In this document: in pieces, positions 28,762 through 38,425 of the stretch
Layout: each line of letters starts with the position of its first letter
Numbering within the stretch: position 1 is the stretch's first letter
Assembly (NCBI RefSeq): GCF_003015185.1
Contig: NZ_CP027860.1
Span: 5,907,550-5,971,549, forward strand
Length of the DNA stretch: 64,000 bases
Reading direction: 5' to 3'
Source: Ahniella affigens
GTDB lineage: Bacteria; Pseudomonadota; Gammaproteobacteria; Xanthomonadales; Ahniellaceae
Notes under the pieces: generated by a model
What the model saw: the letters and a program-made list of their open reading frames with translations, nothing else
Database searches by the model: none
Told to the model about the DNA's origin: nothing
Position numbers and translations under genes: made by a program

Positions 28762-29301
28762 GTGTTCACCCGTGAAGACATTCTTGCAGTCGCTATTCGC
28801 CTGATCGCAATCTGGATCGGATGTACCGTCCTCATCGGAACCTTCCGGGTCTTGTCTCTCGCGCAGACGGATGTCGAGACTGAGCTCGTGCCCAAACTGA
28901 TCGTCTTGGTCGTATCGTTTGTGATCCTCGCTGGCGTGTGGCTGTTTCCAGTCACGATTGCCCGGAAGCTCCTGCCAGCTGCCAAGGATGCACAAAGTCC
29001 GCTGCAAGCAGATCCCCATGCTTTGGTCGCGGTAGGCTTTACCGTGTTGGGACTCTATTGGCTGGGCGATGCCCTGATTGGTTTGTTCTACGGCTGGAGC
29101 TTCCTGCGTTTGGCAGAGAGCGTGGGTGACGGCATGTACCTCATTCCACCAGATATCTCTGCAGGACTCTGGACCGACGGATTCCAAGCCGCCTTGGGCA
29201 TTGCTGTGATGCTCAGTGCGAAAACCGTCCAGCGCTGGTTGCTGCCGCCGCAACCTGCGCAACTTGTTCCGACGAGCGAGGACACGGTCGATCCCCGCTA
29301 G
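28762..29301 (+). CDS. hypothetical four-helix membrane protein
   Basis: Predicted 179-aa protein with about four hydrophobic segments: near residues 10-30, 45-65, 88-110 and, weaker, 140-155. A Pro-rich polar C-terminus follows. It starts at a GTG with no classic Shine-Dalgarno. No family is recognised. It stands alone between the atp terminator and a convergent gene, so context gives no function. Confidence 0.65.
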   Translation: MFTREDILAVAIRLIAIWIGCTVLIGTFRVLSLAQTDVETELVPKLIVLVVSFVILAGVWLFPVTIARKLLPAAKDAQSPLQADPHALVAVGFTVLGLYWLGDALIGLFYGWSFLRLAESVGDGMYLIPPDISAGLWTDGFQAALGIAVMLSAKTVQRWLLPPQPAQLVPTSEDTVDPR

Positions 29302-29309
29302 TCGATCGG

Positions 29310-29639
29310 TCAACGAGAATGTGCTTGAGGCGTGCGCGTGGCCAATCGTTCAATCGATGCAATGCCAGCTTCCATGCGGCGCCGGGCAGCCGTGTTGGCA
29401 GAGTGCACGTGCATCTTGGGCGGGCAAAACCCGCGCTCCGCGACGGCCGATTCAATCCAAAGCACGACGTCGTAACCGGTGCCTCGGGAGTCGTCACCGA
29501 GATCATGGTCCAGGCTGATTTCGACAACCAAACCTTGTTCCAGTAAGGCAATGGCCTCATCAGGCCAATAGACACGGGTCCAGCCATCAGGCGTACTGCG
29601 CTCGTCGTCTAGAAAAACACGGAGTCCGGTAGTCGTCAT
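29310..29639 (-). CDS. cyclic-phosphate-processing receiver-like protein (cPREC)
   Basis: Predicted 109-aa protein: VFLDDERSTPDGWTRVYW, an EAIALLEQG helix and ISLDHDLGDDSRGTGYDVVLWI match the receiver-like fold named for association with cyclic-phosphate processing enzymes. The phosphoacceptor-equivalent acid lies in SLDHDLGD. The ATG at 29639 was chosen because the domain begins there; the frame runs upstream to 29708. It converges on the membrane-protein gene with 8 nt between. The biochemical role of stand-alone copies is not established to my knowledge. Confidence 0.75.
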   Translation of the reverse strand: MTTTGLRVFLDDERSTPDGWTRVYWPDEAIALLEQGLVVEISLDHDLGDDSRGTGYDVVLWIESAVAERGFCPPKMHVHSANTAARRRMEAGIASIERLATRTPQAHSR

Positions 29640-29760
29640 GGCAATCCTGAAATGCCGAATCAAAGCGCGAGACGACACCACAGATGGCGGCTCGCCCAAA
29701 AGCATCAAAACGAACCATGATCAATTGGATCAGGCGTACTGCGCGCGGATCAGCGCATCC

Positions 29761-30132
29761 TCACGAATGGCCGCGATGCACCGGCAGCCCAGCGCCAACC
29801 CAAGCCATCAGTCCGCCCTGAAGGTTGAATCCATGGGGGCCAAGCTCAGGCTTGAGCTGTTTGATCGCCGTGCTGGAACGCGTGCCGCTCCGGCAAATCA
29901 ACACGACATCGACCGTCTTGACTGACACGCCTGCCGCGCGCAACGCGTCGGCACCACGCAATTCAATCTGCGATAACGGCACATTCAAGGCATGCGGAAT
30001 GCTGCCATGGGTAAACTCATCGGGCTCGCGTACATCCACGACAAGTGCGCCGCCTTGAATGCGCTGCAAGGTTTCTTGCGGCGACAGCTCGCGATCGCTC
30101 AAGCCGAACATGCTTTTGAACGCACCAAACAT
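29761..30132 (-). CDS. rhodanese-domain protein
   Basis: Predicted 123-aa single rhodanese domain. LVVDVREPDEFTHGSIPHALNVPLSQIE and the active-site loop VVLICRSGTRS, with its catalytic Cys, indicate sulfur transfer activity. No signal peptide with the start at 30132, which is preceded by GAGGA; so a cytoplasmic thiosulfate or persulfide sulfurtransferase of the GlpE/PspE-like size class is likely. The physiological donor and acceptor are unknown. Confidence 0.88.
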   Translation of the reverse strand: MFGAFKSMFGLSDRELSPQETLQRIQGGALVVDVREPDEFTHGSIPHALNVPLSQIELRGADALRAAGVSVKTVDVVLICRSGTRSSTAIKQLKPELGPHGFNLQGGLMAWVGAGLPVHRGHS

Positions 30133-30605
30133 TACAGGGATCCTCAAGTTCCGAGCAGTCCTAGTGTTGCCGTTGAACGCAGATTGCATTCCCCGACCAC
30201 TTCGAGCTCGTGTCGATAGGCCTATTTTCAAGCGCAAACCCTGAAGCAAGGGCACCAAAAACGCTGGAAATCGGGCCATGCCACGATCCTTCACGGATGC
30301 CGATGCCAGTCATTCAGCGAGTCGAAACGATGCGTCACGATTGCTGTGCGGGAAGTCACAGTTGGGGTTGATGGGGAGGTTGCGGCTGGAGTGTCCGTTG
30401 TATCGGACTCGCGCGGTTGTATGGCAATAGCAGTCTGTCGCTTTGTCGCAAGTAGCCCTCTCCCCAACCCTCCCCTGCGATCGCGTGGGAGGGAGATTGA
30501 CTCCCTCTCCCACGCCAGTGGGAGAGGGCCGGGGAGAGGGCTACTTGCGCTGAGCCTTCCAGAGATGAGCACTACGCGAAGAGTGTCCGCCCAATTGCAG
30601 TAGTG
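30133..30605. other. intergenic region with palindromic repeat
   Basis: The 473 nt between the rhodanese gene and the glutathione transferase gene hold repeat copy 2 (30446-30550). Nothing else recognisable; short frames here have no coding character. Confidence 0.6.
30446..30550 (+). repeat. palindromic interspersed repeat, copy 2
   Basis: A 105-bp element starting TCGCAAGTAGCCC and ending GGGCTACTTGCG, in the same orientation as copy 1. Its left arm differs from copy 1 by a few bases (GCGATCGCGTGGG), so the copies have diverged. Confidence 0.85.
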
Positions 30606-31229
30606 TCAGGCCAATTCAACGCACAGATACGGCCTGGCCTTCTGCCGCCGCTTTAACGCCTCGTAATACGCCAACACAAACGGCAACGGCTCGCGCGGAA
30701 TCGGCGTCTGCAACCAGCGATGAATCGACAGCCCGACACTGATATCGGCGATGCTGAAGCGATCGCCGACAAGAAAGCGCCGGCCATCCGAAAGCGTCTG
30801 CTCCAGAATTTGCATCGTCTCCGACCACAACTGCACGCTCGCATGAATCAGCGCCGGTGACCGATGCGCGGGATGCTGCCTGACCAAACCGAGGAATGCG
30901 TCACGCCAAGCGGGATTCAGTGTCGACTGCTGCCAATCAAGCCATTGATCGACCCATGCCGCCGCGCGCAAATTATCGTTGTTCAACACGCCGGCATCGT
31001 ACTGCCGCACCAAATGCCGACAAATCGCATGCGATTCCCACAGTACAAAATCGCCATCGACCAGTACCGGCACCAAACGATTCGGATTGAGCTTGGTAAA
31101 CGACTCCGAATCAAGTCGGAGCCCACCTTCACCCCAAGCCTCATGCGTATAGACAAGCCCCAATTCATCGGCGGTCCAAAGAACCTTGCGGACATTGATC
31201 GACCGAATGCGTCCAAGAATCCGAATCAT
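30606..31229 (-). CDS. glutathione S-transferase family protein
   Basis: Predicted 207-aa protein. The N-terminal thioredoxin-like half has SINVRKVLWTADELG with a Ser at the usual catalytic position, and PNRLVPVLVDGDFVLWESHAICRHL, the glutathione-gamma-glutamyl site. An all-alpha C-terminal half follows with FSIADISVG. The start at 31229 has AGGAGGAG upstream. It ends a run of minus-strand genes after uup. The electrophile conjugated is unknown. Confidence 0.88.
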   Translation of the reverse strand: MIRILGRIRSINVRKVLWTADELGLVYTHEAWGEGGLRLDSESFTKLNPNRLVPVLVDGDFVLWESHAICRHLVRQYDAGVLNNDNLRAAAWVDQWLDWQQSTLNPAWRDAFLGLVRQHPAHRSPALIHASVQLWSETMQILEQTLSDGRRFLVGDRFSIADISVGLSIHRWLQTPIPREPLPFVLAYYEALKRRQKARPYLCVELA

Positions 31230-31264
31230 GAAATGGCTCCTCCTGATCGCGAAGCCCACCTAGC

Positions 31265-33169
31265 TTATCCGTCGAGTTCGGCCCAACGCGCGTACGCAGC
31301 ATCTAACTCGACCGACGCCTGCGCCAAACGCTGCGCCACGCGTTGAATCTCATCGCGCGGGCCGCTGAAGAAGCCAGGATCGGATTGCAAGGCGTTCAAG
31401 CTCGAAATCTCAGTCTCCAGCGCTTCAATCCGCCCCGGCAATTGTTCGAGCTCGCGCGCATCTTTGTAGCTCAGACGCTTCTTTGGTGCCTCTGCCTTTG
31501 CAGGCTCGGCAGCTGGTAACGACTTAACCGACTCCGCAACCGCCTTTGCCTCAGCGCGCGCTTTCGATTCGGACGCTGCCACTGACCGCTGCCGCAACCA
31601 GTCGCTGTAACCGCCGACGTACTCCTCAATCCGCCCATCGCCCGGCAACACGATCGTGCTGCTGACGACAGCATCGAGAAACTCGCGATCATGCGAGACC
31701 AGCAGTACGGTGCCGGTGTATGCCGTCAGCAACTCTTCAAGCAGCTCCAACGTCTCGACATCAAGGTCATTCGTCGGTTCATCCAGCACCAGCAAATTGG
31801 ACGGTTGCGCAAACAACTTCGCCAACAGCAGCCGATTGCGCTCGCCACCCGAAAGCTTGCTGATGGTTGCGCGTGCGCGATCCGGCGAGAACAGAAACTC
31901 CTGCAAATAGCCGAGCACATGTTTGCGCTGACCATTGATCTCAACGAACTCCTGGCCACCGGCGACATTCTCGCAAGCGTTAGCGTTCTCATCGAGTTGG
32001 GCGCGATACTGATCGAAATACGCAATCGACAACTGCGTCCCGATGCTCACCGTACCGGCATCGGGCGCGCGCCGCCCCAGCATGATGTTCAGAAGCGTGG
32101 TCTTGCCCGAGCCATTGGCCCCAATCAAACCGATTCGATCGCCGCGCATCACCGTGGTACTGAAGTCCTGAAACAACACCCGATCACCATAGCGTGCGGT
32201 CACGTTCTCCAGCTCAATGACCTTGCGCCCCGACTGCCCAGCATCAGCCGCCGTCATCTGCACCTTGCCCACGCGCTCGCGCCGCGCCGCACGTTCGCGC
32301 CGCAACGCCTCCAATGCGCGTACACGACCCTCGTTGCGGGTGCGGCGGGCCTTGATTCCCTGGCGAATCCACACCTCCTCCTGAGCCAGCAATTTGTCGA
32401 AGCGGGCATTCGCTTGCGCCTCGGCATGCGCGCGCTCTTCGCGGCGGCGCAGGAAGTTCTCATAGTCGCCGGGCCAGGACGTGAGCTGTCCGCGATCAAT
32501 CTCGATAATCCGCGTGGCGAGCGCGCGCAGAAACCGCCGATCATGCGTGACAAAGATCACCGCGCCAGCAAAATCCATCAATTGCTGTTCGAGTCCTTCA
32601 ATGGCTTCCAGGTCGAGATGGTTCGTCGGCTCATCGAGCAGCAGGACATCTGGCGCGCCGACCAGTGCACGCGCGAGCAGCACGCGCCGTTTCATGCCGC
32701 CAGACAATCCCGCAAACGCCACGTCTTCGGGTAAGCCCAAACGCAGCAGCATGCGCTCGACGCGTTGGTTCAGTGTCCAGCCGTTCAAGTTGTCCAATTG
32801 CTGCTGCACTTGGCCCATACGGTTGACGTCCATGGCGACGCCGTCGGCCGGATGGCTGAGATGATGAAACTCAGCGAGCAGCGCGCCGACTTGGCCGAGG
32901 CCATCCGCCACGACATCGAACACGTCGCCGTGCACGTCGCTCGGAACCTCCTGCACCAACTCGGTCACACGCACGCCATCGGCAAAACGCACTTCGCCAT
33001 CATCCGGGCGGGCGCGGCCGGCAATCAAGCGGAGCAGCGTGGACTTGCCCGCACCATTGCGACCGACCACACACACCCGCTCGCGCGGCTCCACACTGAA
33101 GTTGACCCGCTCCAACAACAAGGGGCCACCGACCGAAAAATCGACATTGATCAACTGCAGCAAACTCAT
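31265..33169 (-). CDS. uup: ABC-F ATPase Uup
   Basis: Predicted 634-aa tandem ATPase without membrane segments. The first Walker A is GRNGAGKST, the first signature LSGGMKRR with LLDEPTNHLD; the second Walker A is GANGSGKTT, the second signature LSGGERNR with LVLDEPTNDLD. A charged C-terminal coiled coil of about 100 residues separates Uup from other ABC-F proteins; it binds DNA or ribosomes in known members. Known Uup proteins affect transposon excision and ribosome rescue or assembly. Confidence 0.9.
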   Translation of the reverse strand: MSLLQLINVDFSVGGPLLLERVNFSVEPRERVCVVGRNGAGKSTLLRLIAGRARPDDGEVRFADGVRVTELVQEVPSDVHGDVFDVVADGLGQVGALLAEFHHLSHPADGVAMDVNRMGQVQQQLDNLNGWTLNQRVERMLLRLGLPEDVAFAGLSGGMKRRVLLARALVGAPDVLLLDEPTNHLDLEAIEGLEQQLMDFAGAVIFVTHDRRFLRALATRIIEIDRGQLTSWPGDYENFLRRREERAHAEAQANARFDKLLAQEEVWIRQGIKARRTRNEGRVRALEALRRERAARRERVGKVQMTAADAGQSGRKVIELENVTARYGDRVLFQDFSTTVMRGDRIGLIGANGSGKTTLLNIMLGRRAPDAGTVSIGTQLSIAYFDQYRAQLDENANACENVAGGQEFVEINGQRKHVLGYLQEFLFSPDRARATISKLSGGERNRLLLAKLFAQPSNLLVLDEPTNDLDVETLELLEELLTAYTGTVLLVSHDREFLDAVVSSTIVLPGDGRIEEYVGGYSDWLRQRSVAASESKARAEAKAVAESVKSLPAAEPAKAEAPKKRLSYKDARELEQLPGRIEALETEISSLNALQSDPGFFSGPRDEIQRVAQRLAQASVELDAAYARWAELDG

Positions 33170-33229
33170 GGACACACTCGCATCAGGGCCGGCGCCGAAG
33201 TCGCGCGGCAATCAAACAGCAAAAAGAAT

Positions 33230-34420
33230 TCAAATGGCATTCGGAAACAACGGGTTCAGCCACGCGCGCAACTCTGTGTAGACAGCGAGCAATTCATGCT
33301 CAGCGATTGGCGCGAGCAGGATCCGCTCTGGATCCGCCGGGTTACCCGCGAGGGCCGGAAACTTGGCCAGAAAACGATCCGCCTGTGCCTGCCAGCGCGC
33401 ATCGAAATTGCCGAGTGAGTCGTGGATCAGTAGTAGGTCTTGGGCAATGCCGACGCGATACCCAGCCAAGTGGGCGCGGTAGCTGAAGTCGGTATCGTAG
33501 AGATGGAAATGGTCGAAGCGGTCCGCATCAAATCCAACTTGCGTTGCGACGCTGCGGTGGCAAGCCAAAAACACACCGTCCAGTGCCATCGCGCCACCGA
33601 TGCGCTCGGCGCCCAGCCCATACAAGCTCGCCAGCAGTTGCCCACTCGGATCACGCTGACCAATCTGACAGAACGCATGCCCCGGGCCAGACCACAACGC
33701 GCTCGGGCCAGTCAATCGCGTGCATCCAGCGACACCGACCAGATCGAACTGTTGCAGCGCTGAGAACAATCGTGGCGCAAAGTCCGGTCGCGCAAACGCA
33801 ATATCGTCGTGACAAAACAGCACGTAAGGATGCGAGGTGCCGGCTAGGCCCCGCGCATACGCTTCGGCGAGTGAGCGTGCGTCGTTGATGACCAAGAGCT
33901 CCAAATCGACGCCAGCAAAGTGTGCCTGCAGGCTCGCTTCGAAACGTGCCTGTTTGGCCGAATCGATCGAGCATGTCACCACGCTGAGCGAAGGCATCGC
34001 ACCAGCGGGCCAATCAGCCACATCAGGCAGCGGTGTCTGCCCAGCGGACGCTGCCGCGATCGCCGCTTGCAGCAACACGGAACGCGCTGCGCCAGCATGC
34101 GGGTCAATCTGCAAGACCTGTATTGCCGCGTGCGCCGCATCGTTGCAAGCGCCCGTCTTCAGCGAGGCGCTCGCAGCACGCGTCAGTGCCAGAACCCGGT
34201 TGGCCCGAATGGTCGGATGTTCCGGCAGCATCCCGAATGCCTGCGCGGAATAGTCCGAGGCCGCAGCATCGTCACCCGTTCGCAGCGCCAAGACGGTCGC
34301 CAGATTCAACACATTGATATCGGTCGGCGCGCGCGCGCGCAACACCGACAGCACCGCATCCGCCTCGGCGAACTCGCCGCGCGCGATCATGTCTCGTGCG
34401 CGGGCGAGTTCGGCCTGCAT
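33230..34420 (-). CDS. TPR-containing glycosyltransferase-like protein
   Basis: Predicted 396-aa protein. Residues 1-130 look like tetratricopeptide repeats (ARDMIARGEFAEADAVLSVL and similar helices). From about 145 a GT-A-like domain follows: SLSVVTCSIDSAK, ELLVINDARSLAEAY, VLFCHDDIAF with an acidic pair, and LALDGVFLACHRSV-like stretches, resembling the StrF-type glycosyltransferase family. It begins 12 nt after ettA and lies before uup, all on the same strand, so it may be cotranscribed with two ABC-F genes. Substrate unknown. Confidence 0.75.
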   Translation of the reverse strand: MQAELARARDMIARGEFAEADAVLSVLRARAPTDINVLNLATVLALRTGDDAAASDYSAQAFGMLPEHPTIRANRVLALTRAASASLKTGACNDAAHAAIQVLQIDPHAGAARSVLLQAAIAAASAGQTPLPDVADWPAGAMPSLSVVTCSIDSAKQARFEASLQAHFAGVDLELLVINDARSLAEAYARGLAGTSHPYVLFCHDDIAFARPDFAPRLFSALQQFDLVGVAGCTRLTGPSALWSGPGHAFCQIGQRDPSGQLLASLYGLGAERIGGAMALDGVFLACHRSVATQVGFDADRFDHFHLYDTDFSYRAHLAGYRVGIAQDLLLIHDSLGNFDARWQAQADRFLAKFPALAGNPADPERILLAPIAEHELLAVYTELRAWLNPLFPNAI

Positions 34421-34432
34421 GGTCTGCCCGGA

Positions 34433-36097
34433 TCAGGCCTTCAGCGCCTTGAAGCGCAGACGGTGCGGCTGATCGGCATCGGTACCGAGGCGACGCTTCT
34501 TGTCCTCTTCGTATTCCCGGAAGTTGCCGGAGAAGAACTCGACGTGCGAGTCGCCTTCAAAAGCCAGAATGTGCGTCGCGATACGATCAAGGAACCAGCG
34601 GTCATGCGAGATCACCATCGCGCAACCCGGGAACTCGAGCAACGCTTCTTCCAACGCGCGCAGCGTTTCGACGTCGAGGTCGTTCGACGGTTCGTCGAGC
34701 AGCAGCACGTTGCCGCCCTGCATCAGGGTTTTGGCCAAGTGCAGACGACCGCGCTCACCACCCGACAACGAGCCAACGAGCTTCTGTTGATCGGCTCCCT
34801 TGAAGTTGAAGCGGCCAATGTAGCCACGCGATGGCGTTTCGTACTTGCCGACCGTGATCATGTCGCGACCGCCCGAAACTTCCTGCCACACGTTATTGTC
34901 GGCATTCAGCGAGGCGCGACTTTGATCCACATACGCAACCTGCACCGTCGAGCCCATGACGATCGTGCCCGAATCCGGCTTCTCAGCGCCCGTGATCAGT
35001 TTGAACAGGGTTGACTTACCGGCGCCGTTCGCGCCAATGATGCCGACGATCGCACCGGCTGGAATCTTGAAGCTCAGGTTGTCGATCAGCATGCGATCGC
35101 CAAACGATTTGGACACGCCCTTGAACTCGATGACCAATTCGCCCAGGCGCTCGCCTGGTGGGATATAGATTTCGTTCGTCTCGTTGCGTTTCTGGTAGTC
35201 GACGGCGTTCAGCTCTTCCAGGCGATTCAAACGCGCCTTGCCCTTGGACTGCCGGCCCTTGGCATTCTGCCTGGCCCACTCAAGCTCTCGTTTGATGGCT
35301 TTCTGGCGCGCGCTTTCGCTGGATTCTTCCTGCTGCAAGCGCTGATCCTTCTGCTCCAGCCAGGACGAGTAGTTGCCCTTCCACGGAATGCCGCGACCGC
35401 GATCGAGCTCGAGGATCCACTCGGCGGCGTTATCGAGGAAGTACCGATCATGCGTGACGGCCACGACCGTGCCGGGGAAACGCACGAGGAACTGCTCCAA
35501 CCAGGCCACCGACTCGGCGTCCAAGTGGTTCGTTGGTTCGTCGAGCAGCAGCATGTCGGGTTTCGACAGGAGCAGCTTGCAGAGCGCGACGCGACGCTTC
35601 TCACCACCCGACAGCGTGGCGATCTTCGCGTCCCAGGGCGGGAGATTCAGCGCATCGCCAGCAATATCGAGTTGATGATCGAGATTATGGCCATCGGCCG
35701 CCGCAATAATGGCTTCCAGCCGCGCCTGCTCGGCCGCCAGCTTGTCGAAATCAGCGTTTTCGTCGCCATACGCAGCATAGACGTCTTCGAGCTTCTGCTT
35801 GGCCTCGGAAATTTCGCCCAGGCCTTGTTCCACCTCCTGGCGCACCGTGTTGTCCGGATTCAGCTCCGGCTCCTGGGCCAAAAAGCCGATCTTCACGCCC
35901 GGTTGTGGCCGCGATTCGCCGTTAAAGTCCGTGTCGACCCCGGCCATGATGCGGAGTACCGTGGACTTGCCCGAGCCATTCAGGCCCAAAAGCCCGATCT
36001 TTGCGCCGGGGAAAAACGACAGCGAAATATCCTTGATGATTTCGCGCTTCGGCGGCACCGTCTTGCTGACGCCGATCATGGTGTAGATGTATTGCAT
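34433..36097 (-). CDS. ettA: ABC-F translational throttle EttA
   Basis: Predicted 554-aa tandem ATPase with no transmembrane segments. It opens MQYIYTMIGVSKTVPP, has Walker A motifs GLNGSGKST and GANGAGKST, and signatures LSGGEKRRVALC and LSGGERGRLHLA, each followed by LLDEPTN or LLDEPSN. EttA binds the ribosomal E site and couples first peptide-bond formation to the ATP/ADP ratio in E. coli. The ATG at 36097 matches family starts; no genes upstream share the direction until the cys operon. Confidence 0.94.
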   Translation of the reverse strand: MQYIYTMIGVSKTVPPKREIIKDISLSFFPGAKIGLLGLNGSGKSTVLRIMAGVDTDFNGESRPQPGVKIGFLAQEPELNPDNTVRQEVEQGLGEISEAKQKLEDVYAAYGDENADFDKLAAEQARLEAIIAAADGHNLDHQLDIAGDALNLPPWDAKIATLSGGEKRRVALCKLLLSKPDMLLLDEPTNHLDAESVAWLEQFLVRFPGTVVAVTHDRYFLDNAAEWILELDRGRGIPWKGNYSSWLEQKDQRLQQEESSESARQKAIKRELEWARQNAKGRQSKGKARLNRLEELNAVDYQKRNETNEIYIPPGERLGELVIEFKGVSKSFGDRMLIDNLSFKIPAGAIVGIIGANGAGKSTLFKLITGAEKPDSGTIVMGSTVQVAYVDQSRASLNADNNVWQEVSGGRDMITVGKYETPSRGYIGRFNFKGADQQKLVGSLSGGERGRLHLAKTLMQGGNVLLLDEPSNDLDVETLRALEEALLEFPGCAMVISHDRWFLDRIATHILAFEGDSHVEFFSGNFREYEEDKKRRLGTDADQPHRLRFKALKA

Positions 36098-36235
36098 GGC
36101 GAGTCCGCCTTCCAAGTGTCAAACAGTCCGCCATTGTCGGTCCTAGGGGGTAGAGCCGACAAGTCGGAGACAGCGGGAAATGCGGTCGGATCAGGGGCTT
36201 TGGTGCCAATCGGGCCCAATACGCCCCCCCGATGG

Positions 36236-37270
36236 CTAGACCGGAAAGGCTTGGTACTGACGCAAGGCCAAGCCAACGCGGCTGCCGATGGCTGGCAAGG
36301 CCTGATCCAAGGGCCATTGCACCTCGATCTCGCCGGCCTCGGCACTCAGGCGAGCCTGCACCGTATGCCGGCCCGGCAGGGCGCGGGCATGCAGTACTTC
36401 GGCCTCCAAGTGAGCTGCATCCGTTGGTACCAGATCACTCGGCCGAAACAGCAACTCGGCCGGCCCTTGGTTGGCGGTGCGCACCGGCAAGGGCTGCAAC
36501 AGCCAGCCAGACGTGAAAGCCTGGCCATGAATCCGACCGGCCAGCCGGTTGCTTGGACCAAGAAACTCGTAGACGAAGCGTGACCGTGGGTCGCGATGCA
36601 AGGCTTCGGGCGTACCGACTTGCTCAATGCGACCGTGGTCCATGATGACCACGCGATCGGCGAGTTCCATGGCTTCGTCCTGATCATGGGTCACGAACAA
36701 GGTGGTGATGCCGGTGTCATCGTGGATACGCCGGAGCTCCCGGCGCAGGTCCACCCGCACCCGAGCATCGAGCGCACCAAACGGCTCGTCGAGCAAGAGC
36801 ACGCTCGGTTCAATCGCCAAAGCCCGCGCGAGTGCAATGCGCTGCCGCTGACCGCCCGACAACTGGGCTGGCAGATGATGCGCGTGAGTCTTCAATTGCA
36901 CCAGACCGAGCAAGTGTTCCACCCGCTTGCGGAGGTCCGCCTCACTCGGGCGTTCCGACCGCGGCTTGGCGCGCAGGCCAAAGGCGATGTTCTCGAATGC
37001 GTCCAGATGGGGGAACAGCGCATAGTGTTGGAAGACAAAGCCAACCCGCCGTGCCGCCAAGCTCAGCGTGCTCGCATCACGATCGCCAAAATGAATACTG
37101 CCGCGATCGGGTACCGCCAGCCCGGCGATCAGGCGCAGCAAGGTGCTCTTCCCGGAACCTGAAGGCCCGAGCAAAGCCAACAGCTCACCGCTTTGCACGC
37201 TGAGGTCCAGATGGCGCACGGCGTGAAATTGGCCGAAGTGCTTGTCGATTCCGGTAAGGGTCAGTTGCAT
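36236..37270 (-). CDS. cysA: sulfate/thiosulfate import ATPase CysA
   Basis: Predicted 344-aa ATPase of the sulfate ABC importer. Walker A GPSGSGKST (36-44), signature LSGGQRQRIALARAL, Walker B VLLLDEPFGALD and a C-terminal TOBE-like regulatory domain are present. It is the last gene of the sulfate operon but is separated from cysW by 291 nt containing a palindromic repeat, so its expression may differ from that of the other genes. Confidence 0.93.
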   Translation of the reverse strand: MQLTLTGIDKHFGQFHAVRHLDLSVQSGELLALLGPSGSGKSTLLRLIAGLAVPDRGSIHFGDRDASTLSLAARRVGFVFQHYALFPHLDAFENIAFGLRAKPRSERPSEADLRKRVEHLLGLVQLKTHAHHLPAQLSGGQRQRIALARALAIEPSVLLLDEPFGALDARVRVDLRRELRRIHDDTGITTLFVTHDQDEAMELADRVVIMDHGRIEQVGTPEALHRDPRSRFVYEFLGPSNRLAGRIHGQAFTSGWLLQPLPVRTANQGPAELLFRPSDLVPTDAAHLEAEVLHARALPGRHTVQARLSAEAGEIEVQWPLDQALPAIGSRVGLALRQYQAFPV

Positions 37271-37373
37271 GGTGGGTCTCGTTCAAATGGATGTTCTAGT
37301 TACTTGATAGATTGCTGGTGCAACAAACGATTGGAGATGGCGCGGAATCTGGGCCAGCACTGACGCCGCTGTA

Positions 37374-37478
37374 TCGCAAGTAGCCCTCTCCCCAGCCCTC
37401 TCCCACTCGCGTGGGAGCGGGAGCATTTCTTCCTCCCCCGCGATCGCGGGGGAGGGCTGGGGAGGGGGTTACTTGCGA
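37374..37478 (-). repeat. palindromic interspersed repeat, copy 3
   Basis: A 105-bp element bounded by TCGCAAGT and ACTTGCGA. The order of its two inner arms is reversed relative to copies 1 and 2, so it is inserted in the opposite orientation. It sits between cysW and cysA, inside the sulfate operon. Confidence 0.85.
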
Positions 37479-37561
37479 TCAAATCTGTCGCTGTCCCAGA
37501 GAAACGGGAACCCATCAAAACCATAGGGCTTGCGGTGGTTGAGCAACGTGTCATGGCCATC

Positions 37562-38425
37562 TCAATGGCCAACTCGTTTGCGGGCCAAAGCCGTGCCATG
37601 CCGATGCTCCAACCACGCCTTCAACACGAGTGTGAGCAAGGCCAGCACCATCAACAAGGAAGCCACGGCAAACGCGGCACTGAACAGGAACTCGTTGTAG
37701 AGCGTCTCGACATGCAGGGGCAGCGTGTTGGTCTGGCCGCGAATATGACCAGACACCACTGACACCGCACCGAATTCGCCGAGCGCACGCGCGTTACAGA
37801 GCAGCACGCCATACAGCAAGGCCCAGCGAATGTTCGGCAAGGTCACGCGCCAGAACAACGTCCAGCGGCTGGCACCGAGTAGCGCGGCGGCTTCCTCCTG
37901 ATCGGCGCTTTGCTGCTGCATCAAAGGAATGAGTTCGCGCGCGACGAAGGGCAGGGTGACGAATAACGTCGCGAGTACGATGCCGGGCACGGCAAAGATG
38001 ATTCGATAATCGTGCTCGATCAACCAGGCACCGAACCAGCCTTGTGCGCCAAACAGCAAGACAAAGACCAATCCCGCGACCACCGGCGAGACCGAGAACG
38101 GCAAATCGATCAAGGTCAGCAGCAGTTGTTTGCCGGGAAAGTTAAAGCGCGTCAGGGTCCAGGCTGCAGCCAAACCGAACAGTGCGTTCAAGGGCACGCT
38201 GATGGCCGCGATCAGCAGACTGAGCTTGAGCGCGGCCCAGGCATCGGGCTCTTGGAGCGCCTGCCAATAGGCGTCCACGCCACGCGCCAAGGCTTCGACA
38301 ATGACGACGGACAAAGGCAACACCACGAGTCCACCAATCAGCAGCAGTGCGACGGCGATCAAGCTCCATTGCAGCCATTTCGGTTCGCTCAATTCGCGAA
38401 CCGGGACATCAATTGACGAGGCCAC
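37562..38425 (-). CDS. cysW: sulfate ABC transporter permease CysW
   Basis: Predicted 287-aa integral membrane protein with about six helices. The cytoplasmic coupling loop reads [21 protein letters not shown], followed by [16 protein letters not shown], both typical of CysW. The GTG at 38425 has GAGGTGG four bases upstream and gives a 17-nt overlap with cysT; an ATG at 38467 is less likely. Confidence 0.92.
   Translation of the reverse strand: MASSIDVPVRELSEPKWLQWSLIAVALLLIGGLVVLPLSVVIVEALARGVDAYWQALQEPDAWAALKLSLLIAAISVPLNALFGLAAAWTLTRFNFPGKQLLLTLIDLPFSVSPVVAGLVFVLLFGAQGWFGAWLIEHDYRIIFAVPGIVLATLFVTLPFVARELIPLMQQQSADQEEAAALLGASRWTLFWRVTLPNIRWALLYGVLLCNARALGEFGAVSVVSGHIRGQTNTLPLHVETLYNEFLFSAAFAVASLLMVLALLTLVLKAWLEHRHGTALARKRVGH

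Noticed and set aside
33920..36583. Long plus-strand frames opposite the TPR-glycosyltransferase, ettA and cysA
   Set aside because: All three genes on the minus strand carry intact motifs; the opposite frames have none.
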